A DNA stretch of 64,000 nucleotides from Pseudooceanicola spongiae. Its GTDB lineage: Bacteria; Pseudomonadota; Alphaproteobacteria; Rhodobacterales; Rhodobacteraceae. How positions within the stretch are numbered: position 1 is the first letter of the stretch; the number at the start of each line of letters is the position of its first letter. The notes beneath the pieces are model-generated. The model made no database searches, was not told the DNA's origin, and worked only from the letters and a program-made list of their open reading frames with translations. The DNA is taken from NCBI RefSeq assembly GCF_014899185.1, contig NZ_CP045201.1, positions 852,501 through 916,500 of the forward strand, read 5' to 3'. This document shows, one piece after another, positions 1 to 9,446 of this stretch. A program made the position numbers and the translations under genes.

Positions 1-206
1 CTCTCCCGACCTCGGCAAACTCCTTGGGAAAGGGCTGCGCCCCGAACCGCCGTAGGGGACGTTTGCAGCATCCTTACCTTTGGTCATCAGAAAGGGATTT
101 GACAATTTCTGGCCTCCACTAGGTTAAGTGAGAGAGCGGAATACGTTGATGTTTTGCTTTTTTCTGAATTTATCGGACTATTATCTTGCTCAAACTTCTA
201 TGCTAG

Positions 207-1466
207 ATGCATGAAAACCGGCTGGAGCACGGTCAACCAATCACGCGCAGCGATGTGCGGGAAATGTGTGGAACACGACACGGAATGACGATGCAGCACG
301 ACTTTCAGGATGACATCGACGCAATCGGGCGGAGCAAAATCGTCCCTACCTTGCTTGAGACTGTCATATTGGCCACTGGGATGGGGTTTGCAGCCGTCGC
401 CCGCGTCACCCAATCTCGCTGGGTGACCTGCCGAGCTCTCGATCATATATCTTTCGGCCTCACACCAGGCGATGAGTTGGAAGTGGAGAGCACGCTATGT
501 CATGAGGTCAGGCAGTATGACCGTGAAATTGTCATAGACGATGTTGCCACTGACCCGATCTACGTCAATCACCACTGTCCAGCCCGATATGGCTTTCGCA
601 GCTACATCTCGGTGCCGATCCGCAGAGCGGATGGGGCATTTTTTGGGACGCTCTGCGCCATTGATCCAGCGCCGCGCAATCTGAAGGAAGACCGCATCCT
701 GTCGATGTTTCGGCTTTTTGCCAAGATGATTGGCGAGAGCCTTGATGCCGAAGAGGCGCTGTCGCAGAGTCAGGTTGAACTGACACGCGAACGCACGATT
801 GCTGGCGTGCAGGAACAGTTCATTGCAATTCTCGCCCATGATCTTCGGAATCCGATCAGTGCATTGACTGCCGGTCTTCGCATGATCGAGAAAGGCGATA
901 TCGATAGCCGTGGTTTGGAGCTCGTCGACCTGATGCGGGGCTCGGTCAATCGCATGGGGTTGCTGATCGAAAACCTGTTGGATCAGGCGCGCAAGCGCAA
1001 TGGCGCGGGAATCGTCATCGAGCGGATACAAACCGATGACCTGAGCAAAACACTTGAACAGATCATCGCGGAGCTTCAGGCCGTTGCCCCGGACAGGAAA
1101 ATTGAAGCAGACATCGACCTGCCTGTTTCTGTCCATTGCGATTCCCCGCGAGTGTCGCAACTCTTTTCAAACCTCCTCGCCAATGCGCTGACACATGGTG
1201 CGCAAGGAGCCGCGATTCAGGTCAAAGCGCGCGCCACTGAACAAAGCTTCACACTCTCCGTCGCGAACTGCGGTGAGAAAATCGCTGACGAAATGTTGCC
1301 GAACCTGTTCAAGCCGTTCGAGCGGGGCGACGTTCGCCCGAGCCGGGAGGGCTTGGGCCTTGGCCTGTTCATCGCATCAGAAATCGCGCGCGGCCATGAT
1401 GGCACGTTGAACGTGGAATCCACCGACGACGAAACGGTATTCACGTTTCAAATGCCTAACGTCTAG
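207..1466 (+). CDS. GAF-domain sensor histidine kinase
   Basis: This 419-aa protein is read as a soluble two-component sensor kinase. An N-terminal GAF domain (about residues 45-190) is followed by a HisKA dimerisation region with the H-box FIAILAHDLRNPISAL near residue 210, where the His would be phosphorylated. A C-terminal HATPase has an N-box (SNLLANALTHG) and G-box (GLGLGLFIASE). There are no membrane segments, so it should sense a cytoplasmic ligand or light. No response regulator lies beside it, so its partner is unknown. The ATG at 207 has no clear Shine-Dalgarno; a later ATG near 285 is possible. The codon use looks more A/T-rich than in the core genes to the right, which fits an accessory origin. 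Confidence 0.85.
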   Translation: MHENRLEHGQPITRSDVREMCGTRHGMTMQHDFQDDIDAIGRSKIVPTLLETVILATGMGFAAVARVTQSRWVTCRALDHISFGLTPGDELEVESTLCHEVRQYDREIVIDDVATDPIYVNHHCPARYGFRSYISVPIRRADGAFFGTLCAIDPAPRNLKEDRILSMFRLFAKMIGESLDAEEALSQSQVELTRERTIAGVQEQFIAILAHDLRNPISALTAGLRMIEKGDIDSRGLELVDLMRGSVNRMGLLIENLLDQARKRNGAGIVIERIQTDDLSKTLEQIIAELQAVAPDRKIEADIDLPVSVHCDSPRVSQLFSNLLANALTHGAQGAAIQVKARATEQSFTLSVANCGEKIADEMLPNLFKPFERGDVRPSREGLGLGLFIASEIARGHDGTLNVESTDDETVFTFQMPNV

Positions 1467-1713
1467 GGCCGATGGTTCGTCAGGAGCAGGTGGCGCTCAT
1501 CTGTTCTTTGACCAAAGATAGGGCGTTGTTCGCTATTCGCGGCATCTGATACCCTGTCAGCACAACGACATACACTGAACCCACGCATGCCGCTTTGGCG
1601 CGCGCCGCCCTCTGATTTATCCCCACTTTTTCACACCACCCACACCTCGACCGCCCGGCGCGGCCGGGGCCGTACTGCTGCGTGCGCGCAGCCCTTCCAC
1701 AGTAGCTACCCCC

Positions 1714-3231
1714 ATGAAAAACCTCGATGACCTGCGCCGCGCCCGCAAAGCCGCCGCCGACCAGATGCAGCAAGCCGCGCTGAAGCTCGGCGAGCTGGAA
1801 GGCGAGACGGAAGTCGACGATCAGGCGCTGGCCACGGCGCAGACCGATTTTGATGGTGCTGACGCCGAGTTTCAGGCTGCATATTGCGCGGTCAGCATTC
1901 TCGTCGGGGCGTCCAATACGCGGGGGCTGATCCTGCATGGCCGGGGGATCAGGACCAGCGATATCCGGGTGATCTACAGCGTGTTCCAGGACAGCACGAA
2001 CCCCGAAAGCATCGGCGTCGCCTTCCGCGATCTGTCGCACTCCAAGCTGGGCTTTCTTGAGGTCTTCGGGGCCGCGAAGAGCTTTGCCCAGGATCCAGCC
2101 TTGGCGAAGAACTGGTTCTTCGACAATGAGATCGACGCGCTGCGGGCCTTCCGGTTCTCTGTCGTCGGGGTGAGTATCTGGCCCACAAACGAAGGCAATA
2201 CGCCCAGCGTGATCCATTCGATCTCGGTCCTGGCCCCGTTCACGTCGGGCGGCGAGCCTCTCAGCATCACCCGCTCTGGTGAGGACGGAACCAAGGTCAC
2301 CCAGCTGCAGCCGGGTCTTGCCGTCGCCGTGCAGCTGCGGGGGACCAAGGGGCTTGTGGTCGACAATATGGTGATCGAGAGCACCGCCGCGTCGGATGCG
2401 CTGCTGGACATCCGCAATTGCGACGGGTTTGAGATCGGCACCCTTCATTTTGAGGGGGTCGAGCTGACCGCGCGATATGCCGCTCTGGTTGCTCTGCAGG
2501 AGAGCTTCGGCCGCATCGGTGCGATCACCGGGTACGACATTGCGACCGGTGGTATCAGTCTGGCCACGGACACCTGCATCATTCGCGGGCAGGGCGATGC
2601 CTTTGTGGATTGCAACGTGATCTCTCTCACGGGCAAGCATTATCCAGGGGCGAGCGTGAGCATCGTGCGCGCCGCACAGGGCAATATCGCGCGCATCAAC
2701 AAGTGGGTCGATAAGGTTGTCCCCTCGGGCACCGGCGGGAATTACGTTCTCGGCGCGCCGCATCTGCCGGTGACGGACTACACGCCGGGCGGGGTGCATA
2801 TCCCGCTGATCTCGCATTTTGACGGGATCGAAGTCCTGCCTGCTGTTGCGGCGCAGGGCGTCGGATCGACGGTTGTCGATGCCGCCGGGGGGGAAGTCGT
2901 TCTGACCTTCAACGAGTTCAGGGATAGCTGTGCGATGTATGACCCGGCAACGGGCACGGTGATCATCCCGCGCTCGGGGGTTTACAGGGTCAGCGCGAAG
3001 GTCAAGGCGGAGGATGGCTTCACGGCCACGGTCGTCATTCGCCGCAATGGCACCGATATTCTGAACAAGTGGACCCATAACGCGGAGGGCGATCCCGAGC
3101 AGGACACCCTCAACCAGAGCCACGGCCCTGACATGTTGTTGAACGCGGGCGACACGCTGAAGCTCTACCTGAGGTCCGGGCGCGCGCGGATCGACATCAC
3201 CTGTAACTTCTCTGTCGTGTGGAGTGCGTGA
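1714..3231 (+). CDS. Prophage relic: HK97-type capsid N-terminus fused to tail-spike-like protein
   Basis: This 505-aa reading frame looks like two phage genes joined in frame. Residues 1 to about 55 (starting MKNLDDLRRARKAAADQMQ) form a charged, Ala/Glu-rich helix like the N-terminal scaffold region of HK97-type major capsid proteins. From about residue 60 the sequence becomes repetitive short beta strands (about 60-380), as in right-handed beta-helix tail spikes. It ends in a C1q/TNF-like jelly roll (about 395-505, with SGVYRVSAKVKAEDG and VVIRRNGTDIL). No capsid core remains. In an intact phage these ends lie many genes apart, so the simplest reading is a large internal deletion joining capsid start to tail-fibre end near 1880-1900. 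Whether it is expressed is unknown. The assignments rest on sequence pattern, not a search. Confidence 0.65.
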   Translation: MKNLDDLRRARKAAADQMQQAALKLGELEGETEVDDQALATAQTDFDGADAEFQAAYCAVSILVGASNTRGLILHGRGIRTSDIRVIYSVFQDSTNPESIGVAFRDLSHSKLGFLEVFGAAKSFAQDPALAKNWFFDNEIDALRAFRFSVVGVSIWPTNEGNTPSVIHSISVLAPFTSGGEPLSITRSGEDGTKVTQLQPGLAVAVQLRGTKGLVVDNMVIESTAASDALLDIRNCDGFEIGTLHFEGVELTARYAALVALQESFGRIGAITGYDIATGGISLATDTCIIRGQGDAFVDCNVISLTGKHYPGASVSIVRAAQGNIARINKWVDKVVPSGTGGNYVLGAPHLPVTDYTPGGVHIPLISHFDGIEVLPAVAAQGVGSTVVDAAGGEVVLTFNEFRDSCAMYDPATGTVIIPRSGVYRVSAKVKAEDGFTATVVIRRNGTDILNKWTHNAEGDPEQDTLNQSHGPDMLLNAGDTLKLYLRSGRARIDITCNFSVVWSA

Positions 3232-3274
3232 GGGCTGCGCGAATGACACTCAAACGAAACGGCGGAGGACGTGC

Positions 3275-3352
3275 ATGTCAACTGCCGAAGCGCTGCGCTC
3301 CGATCAGCCGCCCGAACAGATCGCGCGCCAAAATGATGAGGCGTGGAAATGA
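3275..3352 (+). CDS. 25-aa prophage-relic ORF coupled to lipoprotein gene
   Basis: This tiny frame starts with ATG about 7 nt after a strong GGAGG and reads MSTAEALRSDQPPEQIARQNDEAWK. Its TGA overlaps the ATG of the next lipoprotein gene (ATGA), the usual sign of translational coupling. It follows the tail-spike-like relic by 43 nt. I do not recognise the product. It may be a trimmed lysis-module protein or a leader needed to translate the lipoprotein. Confidence 0.45.
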   Translation: MSTAEALRSDQPPEQIARQNDEAWK

Positions 3353-3531
3353 GGTGCGGGGCAGTGTTGATGGCTCTGGCGTTCGCCGCCTGCACGCCAA
3401 CGATCCCGAGCGACGCCGGATGCACTACATACGGTGCGGAGCGCAGCCACATGCCCAGACCGCTTCCCAACGGCAAGCTTGGTACGTCGGTTGCTGTCAC
3501 TGATGCGGCCATGACTGGAGCCTGCAGGTGA
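3349..3531 (+). CDS. Small prophage-type lipoprotein (possible Rz1-like spanin)
   Basis: This 60-aa protein begins MRCGAVLMALAFAACTPT. The short hydrophobic stretch followed by FAAC is a lipobox, so the mature protein would be an outer-membrane-directed lipoprotein starting at Cys15. The remainder has two further Cys, a YGAERSHMPRP segment and a MTGACR end, a pattern I associate with small lipoproteins beside Rhodobacterales prophage lysis genes. An outer-membrane spanin role is therefore possible but not shown. The ATG at 3349 overlaps the stop of the 25-aa ORF. An in-frame GTG at 3343 is a less likely start. Confidence 0.5.
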   Translation: MRCGAVLMALAFAACTPTIPSDAGCTTYGAERSHMPRPLPNGKLGTSVAVTDAAMTGACR

Positions 3532-3657
3532 GCTGAGCGGGGCGGTACGACCGTTTTCGCCCCGTCACTGGTTTGTTGAATCACATGCAGTGCGGTAGCC
3601 GATCGATTGCGATCGGCACGTGACGCAAACATCTTCGCTTCACTGCAAGACTTCGGA

Positions 3658-5457
3658 TCACGCTGCCGTTGCTGGACGAGATCGCCACTTTCCGTCATTT
3701 CCGTTGTTGTGTGATCTTCCGGTGTCCTGATCGTGGGAAACGGAAAAGCGCGAAACAAGGGAAACGAGTTTGTCAGCATTGGACTGAAGGCGTTGTGTGA
3801 CCGCCAAAGAGTTTTCAACCATGGCCACATTTCTCTGCGTCACGCTGTCAAGGTCGCTGATGCCGCTGTTGATCTCACCCAAGCTTACCGATTGCTCCGA
3901 TGCGCCTGCACTGATGTCCGCTATAAGAGTTGAGATATTGCTCACCCGTTCCACGATCCGCTCCAGACTCTTGCCTGCGGTATCTACCTCCGATACTCCG
4001 CGTGATACCAACTGCGCGCTATTGCCGATCAAGGATTTAATCTCGTTTGATGCGTCAGAAGAGCGTTGTGCCAGCGCACGTACTTCAGAAGCGACGACGG
4101 CAAACCCACGGCCGCCCTCACCGGCACGGGCTGCTTCGACCCCGGCGTTGAGTGCCAACAGATTGGTCTGAAAAGCGATGTCGTCTATCAGACCGATGAT
4201 CGAAGCAATCTGGTCGGAGGACTGCTTTATGCCGTTGATTGCAACAATGGCATTGCGCACCACCTCGTCGCCTTTGTTGGCCTCGACCTGCGCTTCGGCG
4301 ACGATAGTTTCGACCCCACGTGCACCCGTGGCAGCAGACCGGACGCTGGTGGTAATAAGTTCCAGCGCCGCGGCAGTTTCCTCGAGTGTTGCAGCCTGAC
4401 TCGTCGTGCGTCGCGACAGATCGGTACTCGAAGTCGTGATGTCGCTCGCTTCCTCCCTAATCATCGCCGAGACATCGACCACTTGTGCAATGACCGTGCT
4501 GAGCACGTCGATTGTACGGTTGTAGTTAATTCGCAGCGTCTCGTAGTCATCGGGGAATGGATCGTTGATGGTATGGGACAGATTGCCTTCTGACAGATGC
4601 TTCAATCCGATGCCGAGTTCCTTGACGACACGTTGCTGTGTTCCCTCCTTCAGCTCACGTTCCAGCTCTCGCGCCTTGACCAACGTGCGTCGCAACGCCT
4701 CAAGTGCAGTTGCGATATTGCCGACCTCATCTTCACGTCCGACGCCAGAAATCGCAGCGTCAAGGTTTCCGTTGGCCACGTTGACGATCGAGGCCTTTAC
4801 CGAGTTCAGCGGTCCGGTGATCCTTTTTGATATGATCAGAGTCAGGACGACGGTTGCGGCAATCGTTGCACATGAAAGGGCAAGTAACAGATTGATCCAA
4901 AGAATATTCTCTTTCCGGGCCAACTCGCCTGCCTGATTACCAAGAGTCTCAATCTCTTCGCCAAGAACCTCCATCACATCTTCCAGGTCGCCGAACGCAG
5001 TGTCGAATTTAGGACGTTGCACCGCAGCTTTATCAGCGTCAGTCAGAGCGAGCGTAAACGTCGAGAGCGACTGTTCGATATAGGCTTCTAAAAGAGGTGC
5101 CACGGCATCCACACCGGAACGGACTTTTTGTGCCAGCGGCAGGGCTTCAAGAGCAGAAATAGACGCGCGGAATTCCGCGGCATGTGCCTCAATTTCCTGC
5201 TTGGCGGTGGCCTTCTCCTCGGCTGCTCCCTCCGGACCGGTCAGATATGCAGAGAGGACATCGGAGCGCATGGTATCATGCATCATGTCGGCCTGTTTCT
5301 GATGCAGGACTGCAGACGTGGCCGTTACGGAAACCGCAAGCGCCGCATTGCTACGGGTCATACCAATCAGGCCGAAGCCTGCAGTGATCCCTATGGCAGC
5401 GGTCGATACCAGGCAAATTAGCAAGAGCCGGTAGCGTACTGAAACGAATTTTTTCAT
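3658..5457 (-). CDS. Methyl-accepting chemotaxis protein
   Basis: This is a 599-aa membrane chemoreceptor. An N-terminal membrane segment (about residues 8-30) precedes a periplasmic region of about 150 residues that looks like a four-helix-bundle sensor. A second membrane segment (about 184-208) leads into HAMP (about 209-262) and the methyl-accepting coiled coil. The conserved signalling tip is clear ([20 protein letters not shown]). Family members sense a ligand and control CheA through CheW. No CheR-tethering pentapeptide is seen; the tail ends RSRPATAA. The chosen ATG sits directly before the first membrane helix; an in-frame TTG 36 nt upstream is possible but less natural. The gene is more A/T-rich than most of the window and lies between a prophage relic and a tRNA, suggesting acquisition. 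Confidence 0.9.
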   Translation of the reverse strand: MKKFVSVRYRLLLICLVSTAAIGITAGFGLIGMTRSNAALAVSVTATSAVLHQKQADMMHDTMRSDVLSAYLTGPEGAAEEKATAKQEIEAHAAEFRASISALEALPLAQKVRSGVDAVAPLLEAYIEQSLSTFTLALTDADKAAVQRPKFDTAFGDLEDVMEVLGEEIETLGNQAGELARKENILWINLLLALSCATIAATVVLTLIISKRITGPLNSVKASIVNVANGNLDAAISGVGREDEVGNIATALEALRRTLVKARELERELKEGTQQRVVKELGIGLKHLSEGNLSHTINDPFPDDYETLRINYNRTIDVLSTVIAQVVDVSAMIREEASDITTSSTDLSRRTTSQAATLEETAAALELITTSVRSAATGARGVETIVAEAQVEANKGDEVVRNAIVAINGIKQSSDQIASIIGLIDDIAFQTNLLALNAGVEAARAGEGGRGFAVVASEVRALAQRSSDASNEIKSLIGNSAQLVSRGVSEVDTAGKSLERIVERVSNISTLIADISAGASEQSVSLGEINSGISDLDSVTQRNVAMVENSLAVTQRLQSNADKLVSLVSRFSVSHDQDTGRSHNNGNDGKWRSRPATAA

Positions 5458-5880
5458 AGGGCCATGTACCTTTTCAGACCGAGTCGATTCCAACCTCCCA
5501 CGTGGAGATAAAGAAAATCACAACTCTGGTGGTCCGGCCTGAAGGGATAGTCCCGAAACTTCGTTTTAAATCCCACGGTGCCACGCTTTTCGTTCTCAGC
5601 GTATCGTGAACATTGCGCGACGAAGCCGGACAAAACGTCATCCAGGTTGACGTTTCCGCTGCGAATTATGGCTTTTCGAATAAGATTGGGGGCATTTCTG
5701 AGCGTGCTGCAACTATGAGAGGCAACCATATGTGCAAAGATGGTGGACGCCTTGGAGGCCTTCGGTGCCACCGAAAAGAATCATGGTCCACTTTCCAGCT
5801 AACCCATTGATAAGTGGTAGGTCGAAAACAAGGTGCGTGGCGCAGTTACCCATTGAAATTATTGTATAAAATGGGTTTAT
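5458..5880. other. Intergenic region between MCP and tRNA-Ile2
   Basis: This 423-nt stretch is relatively A/T-rich. It holds only short frames without convincing ribosome binding sites or protein-like composition. The MCP promoter should lie here, reading leftwards. No integrase fragment and no second copy of the tRNA 3' end were found. Confidence 0.5.
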
Positions 5881-5956
5881 TGGTAGGCCCGGCAGGATTT
5901 GAACCCGCAACCAAAGCGTTATGAGCGCTCTGCTCTAACCGTTGAGCTACAGGCCC
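5881..5956 (-). tRNA. tRNA-Ile2(CAT), lysidine-type
   Basis: The minus strand folds as a complete tRNA with encoded CCA. The acceptor stem is GGGCCTG pairing with CGGGCCT, the anticodon stem is GAGCG/CGCTT around loop CTCATAA, and the T loop is TTCAAAT. The anticodon CAT could mean Met or Ile2. Acceptor pairs C4-G69 and C5-G68 are, as I recall, determinants for the lysidine synthetase TilS, so tRNA-Ile2 reading AUA is preferred over elongator Met. The 3' end faces the accessory region to the left, the usual geometry for integration at a tRNA. Confidence 0.9.
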
Positions 5957-6179
5957 TACCTTGGGCGAGAGTGGTAGTTTGCGCACGCGGGAGCGTCAAG
6001 AGCAGCGCTTTGTGAGTGCAAAGCAGTGGCCCGGCATTTGTTGGTTGCCACTGGAATTGCGCGGCCGGTACGCGGCTTGGGCGGCTTTGTGATTGCGCCA
6101 ATGAGGCAGATCGGCTACCGGGTGCCGCAACGTTCCCGGTGTTTTCCGGGGAAAATCGCGGCGTGAGAAGGAGCCAGCA

Positions 6180-7223
6180 ATGACCGAGGGCAAGAACGGC
6201 ATTACCTACGCGGATGCAGGTGTCGATATCCACGCCGGGAATGAGCTGGTTGAGCGGATCAAGCCTGCAGCCAAGCGTACCAGCCGCCCCGGCACGATGT
6301 CGGGTCTCGGCGGCTTTGGGGCTCTGTTCGATCTGAAGGGCGCTGGCTACGAGGATCCGATCCTTGTTGCAGCAACGGACGGAGTGGGCACCAAGTTGCG
6401 CATCGCAATCGATACCGGACACGTCGACACGATCGGCATCGATCTGGTCGCAATGTGCGTCAATGATCTGGTTTGCCAGGGCGCGGAGCCGCTGTTCTTC
6501 CTCGACTACTTCGCCACCGGCAAGCTGGAACTGGAAAGCGCGACGGCGATTATCGAAGGCATTGCCAAAGGGTGTGAACTGTCTGGTTGCGCCTTGATTG
6601 GCGGCGAAACTGCGGAAATGCCCGGCATGTACGCCAAGGATGACTTTGATCTGGCGGGCTTTGCCGTTGGTGCGATGGAGCGCGGTTCCGACCTGCCGAA
6701 GGATGTCGCGGCCGGTGATGTGCTTCTCGGGTTGGCGTCGGATGGGGTGCATTCCAACGGGTATTCGCTGGTGCGCAAGCTGGTTGACGTCTCGGGCCTT
6801 GGCTGGGACGCCGCGAGTCCCTTTGGCGAGGGCACTCTGGGCGAGGCGCTGCTGACGCCGACGCGGCTCTATGTGAAATCCTGTCTTGAGGCGGTACGCG
6901 CAGGCGGCGTGCATGCGCTGGCGCATATCACAGGCGGTGGCTTGACCGAGAACCTGCCGCGCGTCCTGTCGGGACATGGTGCGGAAATCGATCTCGATTC
7001 TTGGGAAAAACCGGGCGTCTTCCAGTGGCTTCAAGGGATTGGCGGCACCTCAACAGCGAATATGCTGGAAACGTTCAACTACGGGATTGGCATGGTGCTC
7101 GTCATCGCGCCTGAGCGCGCCGATGCCCTCAGCGCGCTGCTGTCTGAGGCAGGCGAGACCGTCTTCCGCCTCGGCACGGTTCAGGAAGAACCGGGCGTGC
7201 GCTATACCGGCGCGGGTTCGTGA
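6180..7223 (+). CDS. purM: Phosphoribosylformylglycinamidine cyclo-ligase (AIR synthetase)
   Basis: This 347-aa cytosolic enzyme closes the imidazole ring in purine synthesis (FGAM + ATP to AIR). The start matches the family ([20 protein letters not shown]). Later blocks are equally typical: a glycine-rich [12 protein letters not shown], the ATP/metal segment [12 protein letters not shown], the [11 protein letters not shown] loop, and [13 protein letters not shown]. The length is normal. A GAAGGAG ribosome binding site lies just upstream of the ATG. It is followed after 10 nt by purN, so the two steps are encoded together. The other purine genes here (purC, purS, purQ) form a separate cluster about 11 kb away. 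Confidence 0.97.
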   Translation: MTEGKNGITYADAGVDIHAGNELVERIKPAAKRTSRPGTMSGLGGFGALFDLKGAGYEDPILVAATDGVGTKLRIAIDTGHVDTIGIDLVAMCVNDLVCQGAEPLFFLDYFATGKLELESATAIIEGIAKGCELSGCALIGGETAEMPGMYAKDDFDLAGFAVGAMERGSDLPKDVAAGDVLLGLASDGVHSNGYSLVRKLVDVSGLGWDAASPFGEGTLGEALLTPTRLYVKSCLEAVRAGGVHALAHITGGGLTENLPRVLSGHGAEIDLDSWEKPGVFQWLQGIGGTSTANMLETFNYGIGMVLVIAPERADALSALLSEAGETVFRLGTVQEEPGVRYTGAGS

Positions 7224-7233
7224 GGCTGGCCAA

Positions 7234-7824
7234 GTGAGCAAGCGCGTCGCGATTTTGCTGTCCGGTGGCGGATCCAACATGGTCCGTCTGGTTGAGAGCA
7301 TGGGGCAGGGGCATCCGGCGAGACCCGTCCTTGTGATGTCGAATGACCCGAAAGCGGGTGGCCTGATCAAGGCGGCCGACATGGGGGTGCCGGTTGCCTC
7401 GGTCGATCACAAACCTTTCGGCAAGGACCGCGCCGCGTTCGAGGCACAGTTGATCGCACATCTGGACGCCGCAGAACCAGATATCCTCTGTCTGGCCGGT
7501 TTCATGCGCATCCTGACGCCTGATTTCATTCGTCATTTCGAGGGGCGGATGTTGAATATCCACCCCTCCTTGCTGCCGAAATACAAAGGACTGCACACCC
7601 ACGAACGCGCCATTGCCGCTGGTGATACCGAGGCGGGGTGTTCGGTTCACGAAGTCACTGCCGAACTCGACGGGGGCCCGATCCTGGGGCAGGCACAGGT
7701 GCCTGTTTTGCCGGATGACACCGCAGATACCCTCGCGGCGCGCGTACTGGTGCAGGAGCATCGCCTGTACCCCGAGGCGCTGCGTCGCTTCGCGGCCGGG
7801 GATCGCAGCCGCTTTCAGCTCTGA
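7234..7824 (+). CDS. purN: Phosphoribosylglycinamide formyltransferase
   Basis: This 196-aa protein transfers the formyl group from 10-formyl-tetrahydrofolate to GAR in purine synthesis. The N-terminus KRVAILLSGGGSNMVRLVES contains the phosphate loop. The catalytic block LNIHPSLLPKYKGLHTH carries the Asn-x-His, and HEVTAELDGGPILGQ supplies the conserved Asp. The GTG at 7234 is chosen because it begins the family's usual N-terminus and lies 10 nt after purM; the longer upstream frame is purM read out of frame. The stop is immediately followed by the stop of the convergent HxlR gene. Confidence 0.96.
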   Translation: MSKRVAILLSGGGSNMVRLVESMGQGHPARPVLVMSNDPKAGGLIKAADMGVPVASVDHKPFGKDRAAFEAQLIAHLDAAEPDILCLAGFMRILTPDFIRHFEGRMLNIHPSLLPKYKGLHTHERAIAAGDTEAGCSVHEVTAELDGGPILGQAQVPVLPDDTADTLAARVLVQEHRLYPEALRRFAAGDRSRFQL

Positions 7825-8214
7825 TCAGCTGTTGCGCGCATCATAGGCCGATCGGGCGCTTTGCACGTCGGCCAAGTGATGTTTCGTCCAGCCATAGAGC
7901 GTGCGAAACGGCGGCAGAAGGGTGTTGCCCAGATCGCTCAGTGCATATTGCACGGCGACGGGTGAGGAATGAATCACCTCGCGGGTGACCAGCCCGTTGC
8001 GCTCCAGCTTGCGCAGGGTCTGGGTCAGGGACTTTTGCGAGATCCCCTCCAGTTGGCGTTTGATGTCATTGAAGCGGGTCGGGCCCCGATCCAGCACCGT
8101 CAGGATCATCATCGACCACTTGTCCGCGATCTGATCGAACAGTTCCCGATTGGGGCAGTCCACCGAAAAGGCTGTCACGTCACAACGGACATACTCGTAG
8201 CTGAAATCTTCCAT
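7825..8214 (-). CDS. HxlR-family transcriptional regulator
   Basis: This 129-aa winged-helix regulator has the family's N-terminal Cys-containing segment (DCPNRELFDQIADKWSMMIL) and recognition region (SQKSLTQTLRKLERNGLV). HxlR proteins often respond to electrophiles or redox stress through a conserved Cys; here Cys residues occur at positions 12 and 20. The ATG is preceded by GAGG at good spacing. It is divergent from an Old Yellow Enzyme gene about 100 nt away, an arrangement typical of a regulator controlling its neighbouring detoxifying reductase. That regulatory link is inferred from position. Confidence 0.85.
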   Translation of the reverse strand: MEDFSYEYVRCDVTAFSVDCPNRELFDQIADKWSMMILTVLDRGPTRFNDIKRQLEGISQKSLTQTLRKLERNGLVTREVIHSSPVAVQYALSDLGNTLLPPFRTLYGWTKHHLADVQSARSAYDARNS

Positions 8215-8255
8215 GCGGTTACCTCGGGGTGACGTGGTGCACTTCAGGTGCGTGA

Positions 8256-8284
8256 TTGACACTAGGTCTCTCGAATATACTTAA
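8256..8284 (+). promoter_or_regulatory. Candidate promoter for the Old Yellow Enzyme gene
   Basis: The HxlR/OYE intergenic region contains a perfect TTGACA (8256-8261). Two possible -10 elements follow: TATACT at 8276 (14-nt spacing, short) or ACTTAA at 8279 (17 nt). The HxlR operator should overlap here, but I could not assign a clean inverted repeat. Confidence 0.35.
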
Positions 8285-8313
8285 GCCCGGACGAGATTGA
8301 AAGGATACTTCTC

Positions 8314-9423
8314 ATGTCCCATCCGACCGACATTCTGTTCCGTCCCTTCACCCTGAAGGGGCTGGAACTGAAGAACCGCATCGTCATGGCGCCGATGACG
8401 CGCTCCATGGCACCCGAAGGCCTGCCGGGTCAGCCGCAAGCCGATTACTATACCCGTCGCGCCGAAAACGAAGTCGGCCTGATCCTCTCCGAGGGCACCG
8501 TGATTGACCGTCCGGCATCGCGCAACACCGCCGGCATTCCGTTTTTCCATGGCGAAGCACTCAACGGCTGGAAAACCGTGATCGACTCTGTGCACGCCGC
8601 TGGTGGACGTATGGGGCCGCAAATCTGGCACACCGGTTCGACCCGTGGCGGCAAGTGGGAACCAGAAGCGCCGGTCGAGAGCCCCTCCGGTTTGATCGGC
8701 CCGAATGACCCCCGCGGCGTCGAAATGTCTGAGGACGATATTCAAGCGACCATCGCAGCCTTCGCCTCGGCCGCCGCAGATGCCAAGCGTCTGGGCTTCG
8801 ATGTGGCCGAGCTGCACGGCGCGCATGGCTATCTGATCGACCAGTTCTTCTGGGCGGGCAGCAACCTGCGCACGGATGCCTGGGGCGGCAAGACCCTTGC
8901 CGAGCGTTCGCGCTTCGCAGTTGAAGTGGTCAAGGCCGTCCGTGCTGCCGTGGGCCCGGACTTTCCCATCATCCTGCGGATCAGCCAATGGAAACAACAA
9001 GACTTTACGGTCAAGCTCGCCGAAAACCCTGAGGAAATGGAAGCATGGCTGCAACCGCTGGCCGACGCTGGCGTTGACGTCTTCCATTGCTCGCAACGTC
9101 GTTTCTGGGAGCCTGAGTTCCCCGAGATTGACGGCGAAGAGGGGCTGAACTTCGCAGGTTGGGTCAAGAAGATCACGGGCAAGCCGACGATCTCGGTTGG
9201 CTCGGTCGGCCTGTCGGGGGAATTCATCGCATCCTTCGGTGGCGAAGGCTCGCAAGCAACCTCGCTCGATAAACTGGTGGCGCGGATGGAGCGTGACGAG
9301 TTTGATCTGATCGCCGTTGGCCGCGCCCTGATCAGTGATCCGGCATGGGCGGCAAAGGTCAAACGGGGCGCGGCAGACGAACTGCAAGGCTTCGAAGCCA
9401 AGGATCTGGCCGAACTGGTCTGA
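8314..9423 (+). CDS. Old Yellow Enzyme family NADH:flavin oxidoreductase
   Basis: This 369-aa TIM-barrel flavoenzyme belongs to the Old Yellow Enzyme group, which reduces activated C=C bonds such as enals and enones with NAD(P)H via FMN. Visible family blocks are LELKNRIVMAPMTRSMAPEG near the N-terminus, the active-site segment DVAELHGAHGYLIDQFFW (His-Gly-Ala-His-Gly), and the C-terminal phosphate-binding part FDLIAVGRALISDPAW. The length is normal. The divergent HxlR gene suggests induction by electrophiles. The natural substrate cannot be told from sequence. Two hairpins downstream end transcription. Confidence 0.93.
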   Translation: MSHPTDILFRPFTLKGLELKNRIVMAPMTRSMAPEGLPGQPQADYYTRRAENEVGLILSEGTVIDRPASRNTAGIPFFHGEALNGWKTVIDSVHAAGGRMGPQIWHTGSTRGGKWEPEAPVESPSGLIGPNDPRGVEMSEDDIQATIAAFASAAADAKRLGFDVAELHGAHGYLIDQFFWAGSNLRTDAWGGKTLAERSRFAVEVVKAVRAAVGPDFPIILRISQWKQQDFTVKLAENPEEMEAWLQPLADAGVDVFHCSQRRFWEPEFPEIDGEEGLNFAGWVKKITGKPTISVGSVGLSGEFIASFGGEGSQATSLDKLVARMERDEFDLIAVGRALISDPAWAAKVKRGAADELQGFEAKDLAELV

Positions 9424-9446
9424 TCGTCGAGCCAATGAAAAAGACC

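Noticed and set aside
1480-3249. 589-codon leftward open frame opposite the phage relic
   Set aside because: Its Arg/Asp/Gly-rich composition is that of an antisense shadow of the capsid/tail-spike frame, which has clear protein features.
5454-5771. 105-codon leftward frame upstream of the MCP
   Set aside because: It overlaps the MCP start, has no ribosome site and no protein-like pattern.
5881-5956. Direct repeat of the tRNA 3' end as an att site
   Set aside because: No second copy was found between 1 and 5880; the other border may lie outside the window.
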